A DNA stretch of 64,000 nt from Bradyrhizobium sp. cir1. Its GTDB lineage: Bacteria > Pseudomonadota > Alphaproteobacteria > Rhizobiales > Xanthobacteraceae. Positions within the stretch are counted from its first letter, which is position 1, and the number at the start of each line of letters is the position of its first letter. Location: contig NZ_JACIHE010000020.1 of NCBI RefSeq assembly GCF_014198245.1, forward strand, positions 62,001 to 126,000, read 5' to 3'. Below are positions 33,507-43,067 of the stretch, piece by piece. The translations under genes were made by a program, and so were the position numbers. The notes under the pieces are model-generated. The model saw only the letters and a program-made list of their open reading frames with translations, was not told where the DNA came from and ran no database searches.

Positions 33507-34598
33507 ATGGACAAGAAACCTGTAATCGCGCCAAAAGGCCGCCAGCAGCCGCGGGTGAAAATCGAGGACGTAGCCCGGAAGGCGAATGTGTCGCCGGCGA
33601 CGGTGTCGCGGGTGCTCAATCACCCCGATATCGTACGGCCGGAGCTTCGTGACAAGGTCATGCGGCATATCAATGACCTCGCCTATACGCGCGATAGCGC
33701 AGCGCGAGCATTGAAATCGGGACGCATGCGGACCGTTGGCGTCATCGTTCCGACGCTGGCACTTGGGATCTTTGCAGAAGGCGTGGAAGCGCTCCAGAAC
33801 CGCCTCAGCGAAAGCGGCTACACACTGTTCATTGCGAATTCGCAATATGACCAGCGGCGCGAATTTCAGGAACTGCAAAGTCTCATCGAACGTGGCATCG
33901 ATGGAATCGTGCTGGTCGGAGCTTCCCACGGACGGGAGCTGAGGAGCCTGATCGAACAGGCAGGCGTACCCGTCATCACCACCTATGTTGCCAAGGCCGC
34001 CGGCGGCATCCCCGCGATCGGAATTGACAACGAAAGCGCCACCCGCGAGATGACGGAGTATCTGCTAAGGCTTGGACACGCCCATTTCGGCGCGATTGCC
34101 AACGTTGTTGCCGCATCCAACGACAGATCCCGCGCCAGGCTCGAGGGAATTCAGCGCGCGCTCTCGGACGCCGGCCTCCCGCTCAAGCCAACCCAGATCG
34201 TCAAGGCCGATTATTCGCTTGCCCAGGGCCGTAGCGCCCTTCGTCAACTCCTCACCGATCACCCGGACACGACAGCAGTTATCTGCACCACCGACACGCT
34301 TGCCATCGGTGCAATGGCAGAGGCTCGCAAGATGGGGCTGGCCGTACCGGCTACGCTTTCCATCACAGGATTTGACGATGTGGAGCTGGCGGCGCAAATG
34401 GACCCGCCGCTCACAACGGTCAGTGTTCCAGCAGCAGAAATCGGCCGGGGAGCCGCCGATTATCTCATCAATGCCATCGCCGGAAGTCCTGTCCCGAGAA
34501 GTGTCGTACTGCCGTACCGGCTGGTCATGCGCTCATCAAGCGCCCCGCCGCGGTCCAGCTTCCGTCCCGCCCGTCGCGGGCGCAGTCGAGATCATTGA
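33507..34598 (+). CDS. LacI/GalR-family transcriptional regulator (module 2)
   Basis: A 363-residue protein starting at ATG 33507. The helix-turn-helix is VKIEDVARKANVSPATVSRV (residues ~17-36), with hinge ALKSGRMRTVGVIVPTLALG. The effector-binding fold follows (GIDGIVLVGASHG, ICTTDTLAIGAMAE, ITGFDDVELAAQMDPPLTTV). It is a paralogue of the module 1 regulator (shared layout and ARALKSG/ARALRSS hinge). The matching palindrome TGAAATCGATTTCA upstream of its own gene and upstream of the hydratase gene (39529) defines its probable regulon. Confidence 0.92.
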   Translation: MDKKPVIAPKGRQQPRVKIEDVARKANVSPATVSRVLNHPDIVRPELRDKVMRHINDLAYTRDSAARALKSGRMRTVGVIVPTLALGIFAEGVEALQNRLSESGYTLFIANSQYDQRREFQELQSLIERGIDGIVLVGASHGRELRSLIEQAGVPVITTYVAKAAGGIPAIGIDNESATREMTEYLLRLGHAHFGAIANVVAASNDRSRARLEGIQRALSDAGLPLKPTQIVKADYSLAQGRSALRQLLTDHPDTTAVICTTDTLAIGAMAEARKMGLAVPATLSITGFDDVELAAQMDPPLTTVSVPAAEIGRGAADYLINAIAGSPVPRSVVLPYRLVMRSSSAPPRSSFRPARRGRSRDH

Positions 34599-34612
34599 CC
34601 GGACCACATTTC

Positions 34613-34629
34613 CTGAAATCAGTTTTCAG
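34613..34629. terminator. Short inverted repeat after the LacI-type gene
   Basis: CTGAAATCAGTTTTCAG, 14 bases past the stop codon of the regulator gene and before the end of the convergent metallohydrolase gene. It could be a weak terminator hairpin or a degenerate copy of the TGAAATCGATTTCA operator. I cannot decide. Confidence 0.3.
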
Positions 34630-34752
34630 AACCGTGGCCTGTCCTTCGCGCCCCAGGGGCCCCGATAGCGTGGATTTCACCAATGCCCGGTCAGCAAGTT
34701 TGCTGAGCATGCAACGCGCGCCTTCGAGACCATCGATGGCACTAGAGGCTTC

Positions 34753-37389
34753 TCAATGCTCGCGCTCAACGTGAACGGAGTGAACGGGCGCGTGGTAATG
34801 GCTGGCGCCCAGTTCGTGTAGTCTATGATGCAGACGATGATGCGCAAGTTCAAGGGCAGCTCGCAGCCGCGAGTGTCGCGCTTCATCGGACTTGGGAGCA
34901 AGCGTGTCCATATAGGCGATCGATCCCTCGATTTGTGCAAGGACCGAGACTGCATCCGCGGTGGCAAAGATGGGCATCTCGCCTACTTTGACATAAACCG
35001 CACTGGTGTGCGCCGCAATGTCGGCCTCGCGCCCGGCGACACTGCCCCGAACGCGCAGCGCGATCCAGCATGACTCGCTGATGGCCAGCGAGAGCTGTCC
35101 CTTGCACGACAAGCCGCCACATCTGACCTCCTCGACGACGCTGCCGTTACGGATCAGCTCCAGGCGCGCTGGCGGAACGCTGACCGATTCGATTCGCCAG
35201 TCGATCGTGAGGGTGCCGCCTGAACGGGGAAGCGCCACCGTTCCTCCGGGGCGCCGTCCTTCAACGGTCATCTCAACCAGAGGTCCGACAGTAATGAACG
35301 TGTCCCCCCTACGTACGGCATCCATCCAGTTGCGATACGTGAAGTCGCGTTCGCCAAGCCATACATAGGTCCGCGAGCCCCCGAGGAGCGCGGCCGCGTC
35401 CATCTTGTCGGAGCCGGCTACCAGCGGCAGATGGTATCCGATGTTGAGATAACGATACCAGTCGGCGAGTCCAAATGCGCTGATCTGCGCGGTCCGCGGG
35501 TTGAACGACATCATTTCGATGGCGTCGACAAGGCCGAGCACAATGTCAGCCGCCCGCTCCGCCTGCGGATTCGGCGCGTGCGGCATGACCACCAGTCCAC
35601 CTTGCTGGCGGCAGCGCTCCGCCCAGTCGGCCATGGTCGCTTCCAGAACATCGCCGATCGCAGCTTCGTTGGGCCCGCCGCAAGAGAGCGGATTGATCAT
35701 CTCACCTTCGTAGCCAAGCAAAGATATGTGCCCCAGAACCTGCATCCGGTTCTCCGTGCCGACCCGCACAAGAAATTCTCCGTCCCCGCCGAAATCCTTT
35801 GCCCCCATCGTCGTGCGTCCGTCGAAATCGGCAACGTTTGTGAATAGCTCGCCCCATTGTGCGGCGAGCAAGTTGACCACGTTGACGCCTTCCGCCTTAC
35901 CCTCAAGCAGCGCTGTCTGCGGGCTCAGGAAATGGACGTGCGTATCAGAGCTAACCCATCCCTGTTCGCGCCAGCGCAGCACACGATCGAGCTCAAAGGT
36001 GAGATTCTCCGTCGTTGCAGTGATTTCGACGATGGTGCGCAGCGGGCGCACCTCAAACCCCCTGCGGATCTCTACGAACACGGGCCCGAGCGGCAGGTTT
36101 GCGTCGCAACTGCCATCCACGTAGGCGTACTGATTCAGCCCATTGGCAAATTCGCCCGAGAAGTCCTCGAACCTGCCGGTATTGACCTTGCGGTGATGTC
36201 CCTTGGGTGGCAGATACTCTCCTTGCGCACCATGGACATGCAGCCGCGCGGCAACACGCGCGCCGCTGCCCTTCTCCACGATGCGGATCTTGACCGGCCT
36301 TGTGGCCGGTTCGACCGTCGCCACATTGAGCGAGGCGCCGCCTGCGTTACCGCCACCTTCCAACGATGGAAGATCGAACATGTGCAAGCGGCCATCGTCG
36401 GAGCGCAGATAGAGCCTTGCGTCCGGATGCGCGGAGTACTCGACGATGACTTCGTTGTCGGAGCGCACGGGCTGCACATCAACTTTGGCGCCCAGCCAAT
36501 CCGCTCTGGAGTACTCGAGCACTGCGCGGGCCGAGATAACCGTGCCGAGGTCCATGCCGATCTGCTCGCCTCGATCGTCGACATCGAGCTCGCCAAGCTT
36601 GTTGAGATGGACCCCGGGCGGCAGCCTCACTTTCAGCTTGCGACGGCCCTGGAGGCGCAGCGGGTGCTGGGTGAGCGCTGTCGTGGTCACCGCAAAGACA
36701 AGCGAGATTTCCTGTTCCGCGCGCAAGCTTAGCGCCGATAGCTCCTTGTCCGGGTAGGGATTCGGGAGCGCGTAAAGCCACAGGTTCTCACCTTGTCGAT
36801 CCATGCGTCCCGATTGGGTGCGGGCCTCGCCCTGGAAGAAGCTCCCCCCCGGCGCTCTGCCAAGTACAAAGTCCTCGCCGGTGCTTGCATGCACGATGGG
36901 CGCGCGTAGCGGCAGGGCGGCGAACGCACTCGCGCTCCAGGAGATGTGGTTCTGCTGGATCGCGAAGCGGCGCAGCACCGGCACTTCGGTCTCGGTCCCG
37001 TCGGCGTAGCGGAGCCCGTATGTCGCGACCCGGTCGCCGAGTAGATTGCCTTCCACAGGCAGCGTAGCCGGGCCGATCTCTCCAAAACCCTCTGGGCTTG
37101 TACTGGGGCGGTCTGCCGCCACTTGCACGAACAGCACATAGCTCGCCATTGTCGGCGGCAACGCGATTACGGCAGGACGGCCCCCGGGGCGCAGCTCCAG
37201 CACATCCGGTCCTGTTTCGCTGCCGAACAGAAAGGGCATGCCGCGATGGGTCTGCAGCCCGCGAAGCGAATCGATCCAGCCAGTGTCGCCCGGACGGCTG
37301 GCGAAACCTTCAGGCGCATTTGCACGCCTGGCGTTGAAATATTGCTTCAAATCCAGAGGCGTGAAGTGCGGCGATGAAGGCGTTTTCAT
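34753..37389 (-). CDS. CehA/McbA-family (PHP-like) metallohydrolase
   Basis: An 878-residue protein. The N-terminal ~450 residues are a beta-rich region of unknown function. The metallohydrolase domain starts near residue 460 with GWVSSDTHVHFLSP (the metal-binding H-x-H), continues with GGLVVMPHAPNPQAER (~590) and GSDKMDAAALLGG (~650), which supply further metal ligands. CehA and McbA hydrolyse carbamate esters (carbaryl), so an ester or carbamate hydrolase activity is possible. No signal peptide is obvious. It is directly followed upstream by the MFS gene (121 bases) on the same strand: carrier first, hydrolase second, one catabolic operon. Confidence 0.82.
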   Translation of the reverse strand: MKTPSSPHFTPLDLKQYFNARRANAPEGFASRPGDTGWIDSLRGLQTHRGMPFLFGSETGPDVLELRPGGRPAVIALPPTMASYVLFVQVAADRPSTSPEGFGEIGPATLPVEGNLLGDRVATYGLRYADGTETEVPVLRRFAIQQNHISWSASAFAALPLRAPIVHASTGEDFVLGRAPGGSFFQGEARTQSGRMDRQGENLWLYALPNPYPDKELSALSLRAEQEISLVFAVTTTALTQHPLRLQGRRKLKVRLPPGVHLNKLGELDVDDRGEQIGMDLGTVISARAVLEYSRADWLGAKVDVQPVRSDNEVIVEYSAHPDARLYLRSDDGRLHMFDLPSLEGGGNAGGASLNVATVEPATRPVKIRIVEKGSGARVAARLHVHGAQGEYLPPKGHHRKVNTGRFEDFSGEFANGLNQYAYVDGSCDANLPLGPVFVEIRRGFEVRPLRTIVEITATTENLTFELDRVLRWREQGWVSSDTHVHFLSPQTALLEGKAEGVNVVNLLAAQWGELFTNVADFDGRTTMGAKDFGGDGEFLVRVGTENRMQVLGHISLLGYEGEMINPLSCGGPNEAAIGDVLEATMADWAERCRQQGGLVVMPHAPNPQAERAADIVLGLVDAIEMMSFNPRTAQISAFGLADWYRYLNIGYHLPLVAGSDKMDAAALLGGSRTYVWLGERDFTYRNWMDAVRRGDTFITVGPLVEMTVEGRRPGGTVALPRSGGTLTIDWRIESVSVPPARLELIRNGSVVEEVRCGGLSCKGQLSLAISESCWIALRVRGSVAGREADIAAHTSAVYVKVGEMPIFATADAVSVLAQIEGSIAYMDTLAPKSDEARHSRLRAALELAHHRLHHRLHELGASHYHAPVHSVHVEREH

Positions 37390-37509
37390 TCGTTGGACCC
37401 CAGTTCAGGAATTCGTCGGCCCGCAAGCGAGCCTTGCCCGATCAATTTCCTCGGACAAGAAACGCTTGCATCTGCCCTGGCTAGCCGGAAAGCAGCAGGC
37501 AGGCCGCCT

Positions 37510-38835
37510 TCAATCACCGATGTAGACGCGGCCGCGCTTCTTAGCGATGTGGTAGACTACGACGCTGAGCAGCGCGATGAACGAGCCGTACACGGGAAAC
37601 ATCCAGGCAATTTTCTCGCGCTGCAGCCAGACCATCAAATAGGGTGACGTTCCGCCGAACAGCGAGACACCGAGTGCATAACCAAGAGCTACGCCCGTTG
37701 TCCGTACCGCACGCGGCATCAGAGTGGTCGCGATGAAGTTGTAGAGACCCATGTTGAAGCCAACAATGGCGCCGCCGAACACCGTGACAAAGAAGAACGT
37801 GGAGATGCTCTTTTCCGAGTAGAGCAGCGTCAGGAAGAAGCACGGGATGAGCAGCAGCCGCAGCAACGTGAACGCGCGCGAGGGCCGTACCTTGTCCGCG
37901 AAGGCGCCGACAAGGGGCGCGGACAGCATCCAAGTCAGAACCATCAGTGTCATGATTCCGTACACAGATGTGCTGTTCTCCTTGAACACAGTATTGGCCA
38001 TGTTGGGCAGACCGGCGTTCCAGGCATAATTGGCAATCTGCATCGACCCGATGACGAGGATGACAGTCAGCAGGGATAGCCGCACGCCCCACAGCGTCCT
38101 CCATACCCCACCGATCGTTTCCTGAATGCGCGAAGCCTCATCCTGCCGATGCATGGCCCGACGGATCAACGTCTCCGGCACCGCGGTGCGCAGATAGATG
38201 ATCAACAGACCCAGCACGCCACCGACCGCGAAGGGTATGCGCCAGGCCCATTCGCGCATCACATCGGGAGCCACCGAGGCACTCACCAGGAAGGCGACCA
38301 GACTAGATCCGAGGTTTCCCAGCTGGATGAACGTGCCGCCGATCAGACCAAGAAAACGTCCCTCCTTCCCGGGCGGCGCCAGTTCAATTGCGATGGCATT
38401 GGCAACGCCAGCTTCAGCACCCGTGGCAAGCCCCTGAATCAGTCGCATGATGAGCAGCGCCACGGCCGCCATGACGCCAATGTCCTTGTAGGTCGGCAAT
38501 AAGGATATCAATAGCGAGCAAACCGCCATGGCCGTGACCGAAATCAGCATGACGCGCTTGTGGCTGATGCGATCGGCGACCGGCCCCAGCAGCGCCGCGC
38601 CGAGGGGCCGCGCGAAGAAACCGGCCCCATACACGGCCAGTCCCGCAAGCAGCGAGGTCGTCGGATCCTCAGAAGGAAAGAAGTGGGGCGAAAGAAACGC
38701 CGCCATCGCGCCATAGATGTTCCAGTCGTACCACTCCAGAGCTACGCCTCCTCCGAGGCCGGCGGTCATCCGTCTGTTCGCAACTGCATTGTCAAGCTGG
38801 ATGGATACAGCGCTGGGCTGAGCAACAATGTTCAT
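37510..38835 (-). CDS. MFS transporter of the metabolite:H+ symporter type (module 2)
   Basis: A 441-residue, 12-helix carrier from ATG 38835 (MNIVAQPSAV); the frame extends 22 codons further but lacks a better start. It shares nearly the whole sequence pattern with the carrier at 17920-19266: GGGVALEWYDWNIYG, GPVADRISHKRVML, QGLATGAEAGVANAI, ENSTSVYGIMTL and the C-terminal AKKRGRVYIGD. It should import a carboxylic acid, probably related to the substrate of the first carrier. It is the first gene of the operon with the metallohydrolase. Confidence 0.9.
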   Translation of the reverse strand: MNIVAQPSAVSIQLDNAVANRRMTAGLGGGVALEWYDWNIYGAMAAFLSPHFFPSEDPTTSLLAGLAVYGAGFFARPLGAALLGPVADRISHKRVMLISVTAMAVCSLLISLLPTYKDIGVMAAVALLIMRLIQGLATGAEAGVANAIAIELAPPGKEGRFLGLIGGTFIQLGNLGSSLVAFLVSASVAPDVMREWAWRIPFAVGGVLGLLIIYLRTAVPETLIRRAMHRQDEASRIQETIGGVWRTLWGVRLSLLTVILVIGSMQIANYAWNAGLPNMANTVFKENSTSVYGIMTLMVLTWMLSAPLVGAFADKVRPSRAFTLLRLLLIPCFFLTLLYSEKSISTFFFVTVFGGAIVGFNMGLYNFIATTLMPRAVRTTGVALGYALGVSLFGGTSPYLMVWLQREKIAWMFPVYGSFIALLSVVVYHIAKKRGRVYIGD

Positions 38836-39317
38836 GGGTCCTCGGGTTCTATTGATGACATTGATGGTGTTGCGGGTCGGGACAGCCGCTCGTCGGCTCA
38901 ACTGCTCCCGCCACGGCGTGGTCTACGAGAGCGGCGGCCTTGAGCGGGCCGGCCCGAGAAAGCGCAGGCGCAAAAGCTGGCCGGCATGCTGACCGTAAGC
39001 CCGCCTCGCTTCACCTAATTGCGGGCTCTGCCTCACGAGCGACCATTGCACGACCTCAGCCGCGCGGGACGCCTCGGTCGCTGTTAGCGACTTGCGCGGC
39101 GGCTCGCATGAAGCGCGCCCCGGATTCCATGCCATCCCCATGGCTAGCCTTCCTCCTGTTGCTCTAAGCGCGCTTCTGAAGAAGCTGATATTCTTGCTGG
39201 CAGCGCGGCGTCACAATAGGCGTCGCAGCGTCAATGAAATCCCTCAGATGCGGCCCACTCTCGCCGGCCGCACGCTTCCGGTTTCCCGCAGCACTGGGTT
39301 ATCTTCTTGTCGATTTC
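38836..39317. other. Divergent intergenic region of module 2
   Basis: About 480 bases between the MFS gene (minus) and the operator/hydratase side (plus). No gene seen; must contain the MFS promoter. Confidence 0.4.
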
Positions 39318-39331
39318 TGAAATCGATTTCA
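39318..39331. promoter_or_regulatory. Operator TGAAATCGATTTCA upstream of the hydratase gene
   Basis: Identical to 33295-33308, preceded by a further half-site (CGATTTC at 39311-39317). It lies about 200 bases ahead of the enoyl-CoA hydratase start and could also repress the divergent MFS operon. Confidence 0.75.
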
Positions 39332-39471
39332 CACCAAAGTAGGCCATTTGAACTGCAAGTCAAGCCGCATTAAGGAGCATGCCGCCTTCTCTTCTCACTG
39401 TCAGCGGGTTGAGCCAGCTCCGCAAAAAGCTAAACCGGCCAAAACGAAGCTTCAAAAGGGCCTCGTTGCCA

Positions 39472-39485
39472 AGAAATCGATTTCA
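39472..39485. promoter_or_regulatory. Second operator copy close to the hydratase start
   Basis: AGAAATCGATTTCA, one mismatch from the other two copies, 44 bases ahead of ATG 39529. Two sites 154 bases apart suggest repression by DNA looping between LacI dimers. Confidence 0.7.
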
Positions 39486-39528
39486 GTCTAAGCCCGCGAC
39501 TCTCATATTCCTTCCGGAGAACCGCTCC

Positions 39529-40314
39529 ATGACCGAGACGTCGTCCGATCTCATTCTCTCAACATCTGTCGCGCCCCACGTGCGTCTCTTCACGCTGAAT
39601 AGGACATCGAAACGAAACGCCTTGAGCAACGATCTGATCCTGGAGCTTGCCGCCACTTTGCGCCGTGCCGCAGTCGATGAGGATGTCCGCTGTGTCGTGC
39701 TTTGTGGCAGCGATGCGTTCTTCTCCGCTGGAGCCGACATCAAGGAGATGCGAGAACGCGGTTTTGAGGCAATCGACAATTCCGCGCGACGTTCTGCCTG
39801 GCGGGACATCGCCAATTTCCCCAAGCCCCTCATTGCCGCGGTCGAGGGCATTTGCTTCGGCGGCGGCCACGAATTGGCGCTGCTCGCGGATATCGTGATA
39901 GCAGGCGAAGAAGCGGTATTTGGGCAGCCTGAGATTAACATCGGGATATTGCCGGGTGACGGCGCAACGCAAAGGCTGACCCGTGTGGCTGGCAAATCTC
40001 TGGCCATGTTGGTGATCTTGAGCGGCCAATCCATCACGGCGCGGATTGCGATGCAGGCCGGTCTTGTGGCGGAAGTTGTCGAAAGCGGTAGGGCGAAGAT
40101 TCGTGCGCTCGAACTAGCCGATCTGATTGCGCAAAAGCCCCCCCGTTCGGCTGAACTTGCCAAAGCGGCCGTTCTCGCAGCGTTTCAAACCACGCTCGAC
40201 GCCGGGCTCGAGTTCGAGCGGCAAGCGATACGTCACGCTTTCAGCACAGCTGACCAGCAGGAGGGAATGAACGCCTTCTTTGAGAAGAGGCCGCCGAACT
40301 ATCGCGGGAAATAG
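39529..40314 (+). CDS. Enoyl-CoA hydratase/isomerase family protein (module 2)
   Basis: A 261-residue crotonase-fold protein. The frame is open 50 codons upstream, but that part overlaps operator DNA; ATG 39529 (MTETSSDLILS) has the ribosome site CCGGAGAA. Blocks: FSAGADIKEMRERGFEA (~68), EGICFGGGHELALLAD (~112), QPEINIGILPGDGATQRLT (~138). It is the paralogue of the module 1 hydratase at 19383-20171. No CoA-transferase gene is present in module 2. Confidence 0.9.
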   Translation: MTETSSDLILSTSVAPHVRLFTLNRTSKRNALSNDLILELAATLRRAAVDEDVRCVVLCGSDAFFSAGADIKEMRERGFEAIDNSARRSAWRDIANFPKPLIAAVEGICFGGGHELALLADIVIAGEEAVFGQPEINIGILPGDGATQRLTRVAGKSLAMLVILSGQSITARIAMQAGLVAEVVESGRAKIRALELADLIAQKPPRSAELAKAAVLAAFQTTLDAGLEFERQAIRHAFSTADQQEGMNAFFEKRPPNYRGK

Positions 40315-40374
40315 CCAGCGCGATTTGCTGCACGCGGTGTCGCCGACGAAGCTCGCCCGCGCAACATGCGGTGT

Positions 40375-41585
40375 TCAACACTCCTTCGGCTCGACCGGGC
40401 CGGCGCTACGGGCCACGATCTCGTATTGGCCGGCCTTTGCCACGCCAATGTACATGTTCATCCTGCAGTGGCGCTTGCCCGGCACCATCTCCGCCGGCCC
40501 ACCGGGCCCTTGCGCAATCTTGGCGTGGTCGAGCGCGGCAGCGACGGCCTCGCGGTCAATTGTACCGGCCTCCCTCACTGCGGCTTCCCACAGCTTCAGT
40601 CCTCGATAAGTGCCGGTCGCGGCGCTGCCTGCTGAGAACCGGAATTTGCCAGGAAACTGCTTTTCGTAGGCCCACTGAATTTTGGCGCTCACCGGATCTT
40701 CGACCGCCAGTGCCTTGTAATAGTCGAGGCTGCTGGCGAGGCCCTCGATCTCGTGAGCCTGATTCATTTCGAGCGTGTTCTCGTCGTAGTAGACGCAGCC
40801 CAGCTGTCCCCCATTCCTGGAAAAGCCCGCTTCATAAAGCTGCTTGAAGAAGGAGCCGACGCCAGGGGGGATGACGCAATTGAAGACCACGTCTACTTTG
40901 TTGGACGTGATGCGGCTCACGGTCGATGAAAAATCGATCTGGTCGAGCGGGTAGTACTCCTCGAACACCACCTCCCCGCCGCTGCTCTCGATCACCTTGC
41001 GCGCATAGGCGTTGATTGTTTGTGGCCAGACATAGTTGGAGCCAGGAAGCGCGAAGCGTCTGCCACCGTTTTTGAGATGAACCGGTCGCAATTCTGCGCC
41101 GGTACCGGGCCGGTGCAGAACAGATAGGGCGTGCACTCCCTGCCTTCGTAAGCCTGCGGATAGATGTAGAGCGTCTTGCCACGAGAGATGATGATGTCCT
41201 TGATGGCGTTGCGCATCGAGCTCGCAATGCCGCCGAGCACCAGGTCGACTTTGTCTCGCTGAATCAGCTTGCGGACATTGCCAACGGCGACAGACTCGTT
41301 GGACGCGGTGTCCTCGATCAGGAGCTCGATGGGGCGCCCCAGCAAACCACCAGTCTCGTTGATCTCGTTGACCACCATGCGAGCGACATTGGCGTCGGTA
41401 TTCCCGGCAAAGCCGAGTGCCCCCGTAAGGTCGGTAGCAATGCCTATCCTGATCGGGCCTTCGGCGGCGTTGGCCCAGTCAGGACGGATCACCCAGCTGC
41501 CCGGCCCGGCCGCGATGGCCGCAGACGCAAAGGCGAAATTGCCGAGAAAGCGGCGGCGGCTGAGTTGTCGGTGATCATTCAACAT
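40375..41585 (-). pseudogene. Liv-type substrate-binding protein gene with a 10-bp deletion
   Basis: Starting at ATG 41585 (MLNDHRQLSRRRFLGNFAFA, twin-arginine signal) the frame runs through IRIGIATDLTGALGFAGNT and RECTPYLFCTGPVPAQNC, then leaves the frame near 41073. In another frame it continues LKNGGRRFALPGSNYVWPQ to PKEC at 40375. Against the intact copy at 45553-46773 the codons for about PWLI are missing: TTCATC joins directly to TCAAAAACGG, a loss of 10 bases. The rest is highly similar to the intact copy. Binding protein is truncated and presumably dead. It is the last gene of the Liv cluster, after the amidohydrolase. Confidence 0.88.
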
Positions 41586-41733
41586 GGAACTGACCTCCCC
41601 TTGGCTCATGGCCTTAAATCCACGTGCCCTGCTCTTTCCGGGGGCGCGGCAGCCTGAAAGCTATCCCTCATTTTTGGTTTCAAGCAGCCTCTTCCGCTCG
41701 CGTTTGGGTAAAATCGCGTAACGAAGGCAGCAT

Positions 41734-42990
41734 TCAGGACAGTCTGAAAAACTCCCTCGCGTTCTCGCCAAGGATTCTGACTGCCAAGCGCTCTGCGTCT
41801 CGCGACCGAAAGTAACCGTTCGCGACTTTTTCGTTCAGAACCTCGCCGATCAACCGGCGCGCGCCCTGTATCGCGGCAAACGTCTCCTCAACGTGAAGAC
41901 AATCTCCTCCAATCATCATTCGCGATTCATCTGGCAAAACTTCAATGGCTTCGTGCAGGGCGAGCTTGAAATGGGACGGGCTCAACAGAAAAGACCAGCA
42001 CAAATCGAGCCAGACATTTCGATAAACAAAGGCCATTCCCAACAGGTCCCGGCTCCATGGATAGGCCAAATGCATCAGCAGAAAGCGGGTCCGAGGATGA
42101 CGCTCAATCAACCCGGTCATACGTAGCGGGTGGGAGCCGCTTATGATTGCCGTTCCAAGATGAGTTTGGACTGGCAGGTCGGCCTCGCCTGCGAGTTGGC
42201 AAAACAAGTCGACGACAAAGTCGCAGAACGCCTTGCGCGCCGCAGGGGATGGAGACCTTTGTCCCCAAGCCTGCCGAGCCAGTTCCTCATTCGGTTCGTC
42301 AAAGCTTAGATCCCGGTCATAGGCGAGTGCGTTTTTGAGCGCAACGTGATTGCGCCGGGCGCAGCCGGCTACGAGCTCACGGATTGCGTCGCAATAATCA
42401 TCGAAGGTTTTCACCTCCATGCCGAGGCGCCGCAGCAACGTATGCCCGCAATTTCCATTATGATCGCAAGATTCGGGGTGCCAGCCGAGGGCGAATGCGT
42501 TAATGCGCAGGACCGCATCGTAACTTTGTCCAAGGACCGGCCGCGGATCCATCAACGGATCGAGAAACGGGTCCGTTACGATCCTTCCGATGGCGGCCCG
42601 CCCAATCACTTCACTTGGCCATGCCGCCTCCTTGTGACGCAAGCGCACTGACGCGTCTACCGCCTCCCAGTTGTCGCGCGTGATTCCAGTGTCGGCGACG
42701 CCGTAAAGCTCGGCGACTCCGCGGACGAGGTTACGGACGAATGCGTTCGATCCGCTCCTCTCGAGGAACGGAGCAAGGGCCTCCCAGGTGGTCGGCTCGG
42801 TGGGGCTAGATATCATATTGCTCGTTGCCTTGGGCTCGGATGGCAGCACGTGGCTCGTCCAAGCCGCATAGCTCTGTTGGAACAGTTTCAACAGATTTAT
42901 GTCCGGGCCGTGTGCGACCTCGGGCATGTGATGTTCATGGACATCGACGACTTGGCACGCATTCACAAAATCGCGTATGGTTTCGGACAT
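41734..42990 (-). CDS. Amidohydrolase-2 / glucuronate isomerase-like protein
   Basis: A 418-residue protein, started at ATG 42990 behind GAGAGGGG; an in-frame ATG seven codons upstream is possible. It has the metal-site start VVDVHEHHMPE (H-x-H-type motif, ~14), LPVQTHLGTAI (~275), RFLLMHLAYPWSRD (~300) and GGDCLHVEE (~375), the pattern of the amidohydrolase-related TIM barrels that include uronate isomerase. Reaction likely hydrolysis, decarboxylation or isomerisation of a carboxylic acid. It lies 77 bases after livF-like in the Liv operon, so it probably acts on the transported compound. Confidence 0.82.
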   Translation of the reverse strand: MSETIRDFVNACQVVDVHEHHMPEVAHGPDINLLKLFQQSYAAWTSHVLPSEPKATSNMISSPTEPTTWEALAPFLERSGSNAFVRNLVRGVAELYGVADTGITRDNWEAVDASVRLRHKEAAWPSEVIGRAAIGRIVTDPFLDPLMDPRPVLGQSYDAVLRINAFALGWHPESCDHNGNCGHTLLRRLGMEVKTFDDYCDAIRELVAGCARRNHVALKNALAYDRDLSFDEPNEELARQAWGQRSPSPAARKAFCDFVVDLFCQLAGEADLPVQTHLGTAIISGSHPLRMTGLIERHPRTRFLLMHLAYPWSRDLLGMAFVYRNVWLDLCWSFLLSPSHFKLALHEAIEVLPDESRMMIGGDCLHVEETFAAIQGARRLIGEVLNEKVANGYFRSRDAERLAVRILGENAREFFRLS

Positions 42991-43067
42991 AGCCCCTCTC
43001 TGTTCAGCCATCGCAAGGAACTCGAATGCGCCACCTGCGACCAGGAGGTGGCCGCCGGCAAACGCCT

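Noticed and set aside
35857..36732. Plus-strand frame of 291 codons
   Set aside because: Shadow of the conserved CehA/McbA-type gene on the minus strand.
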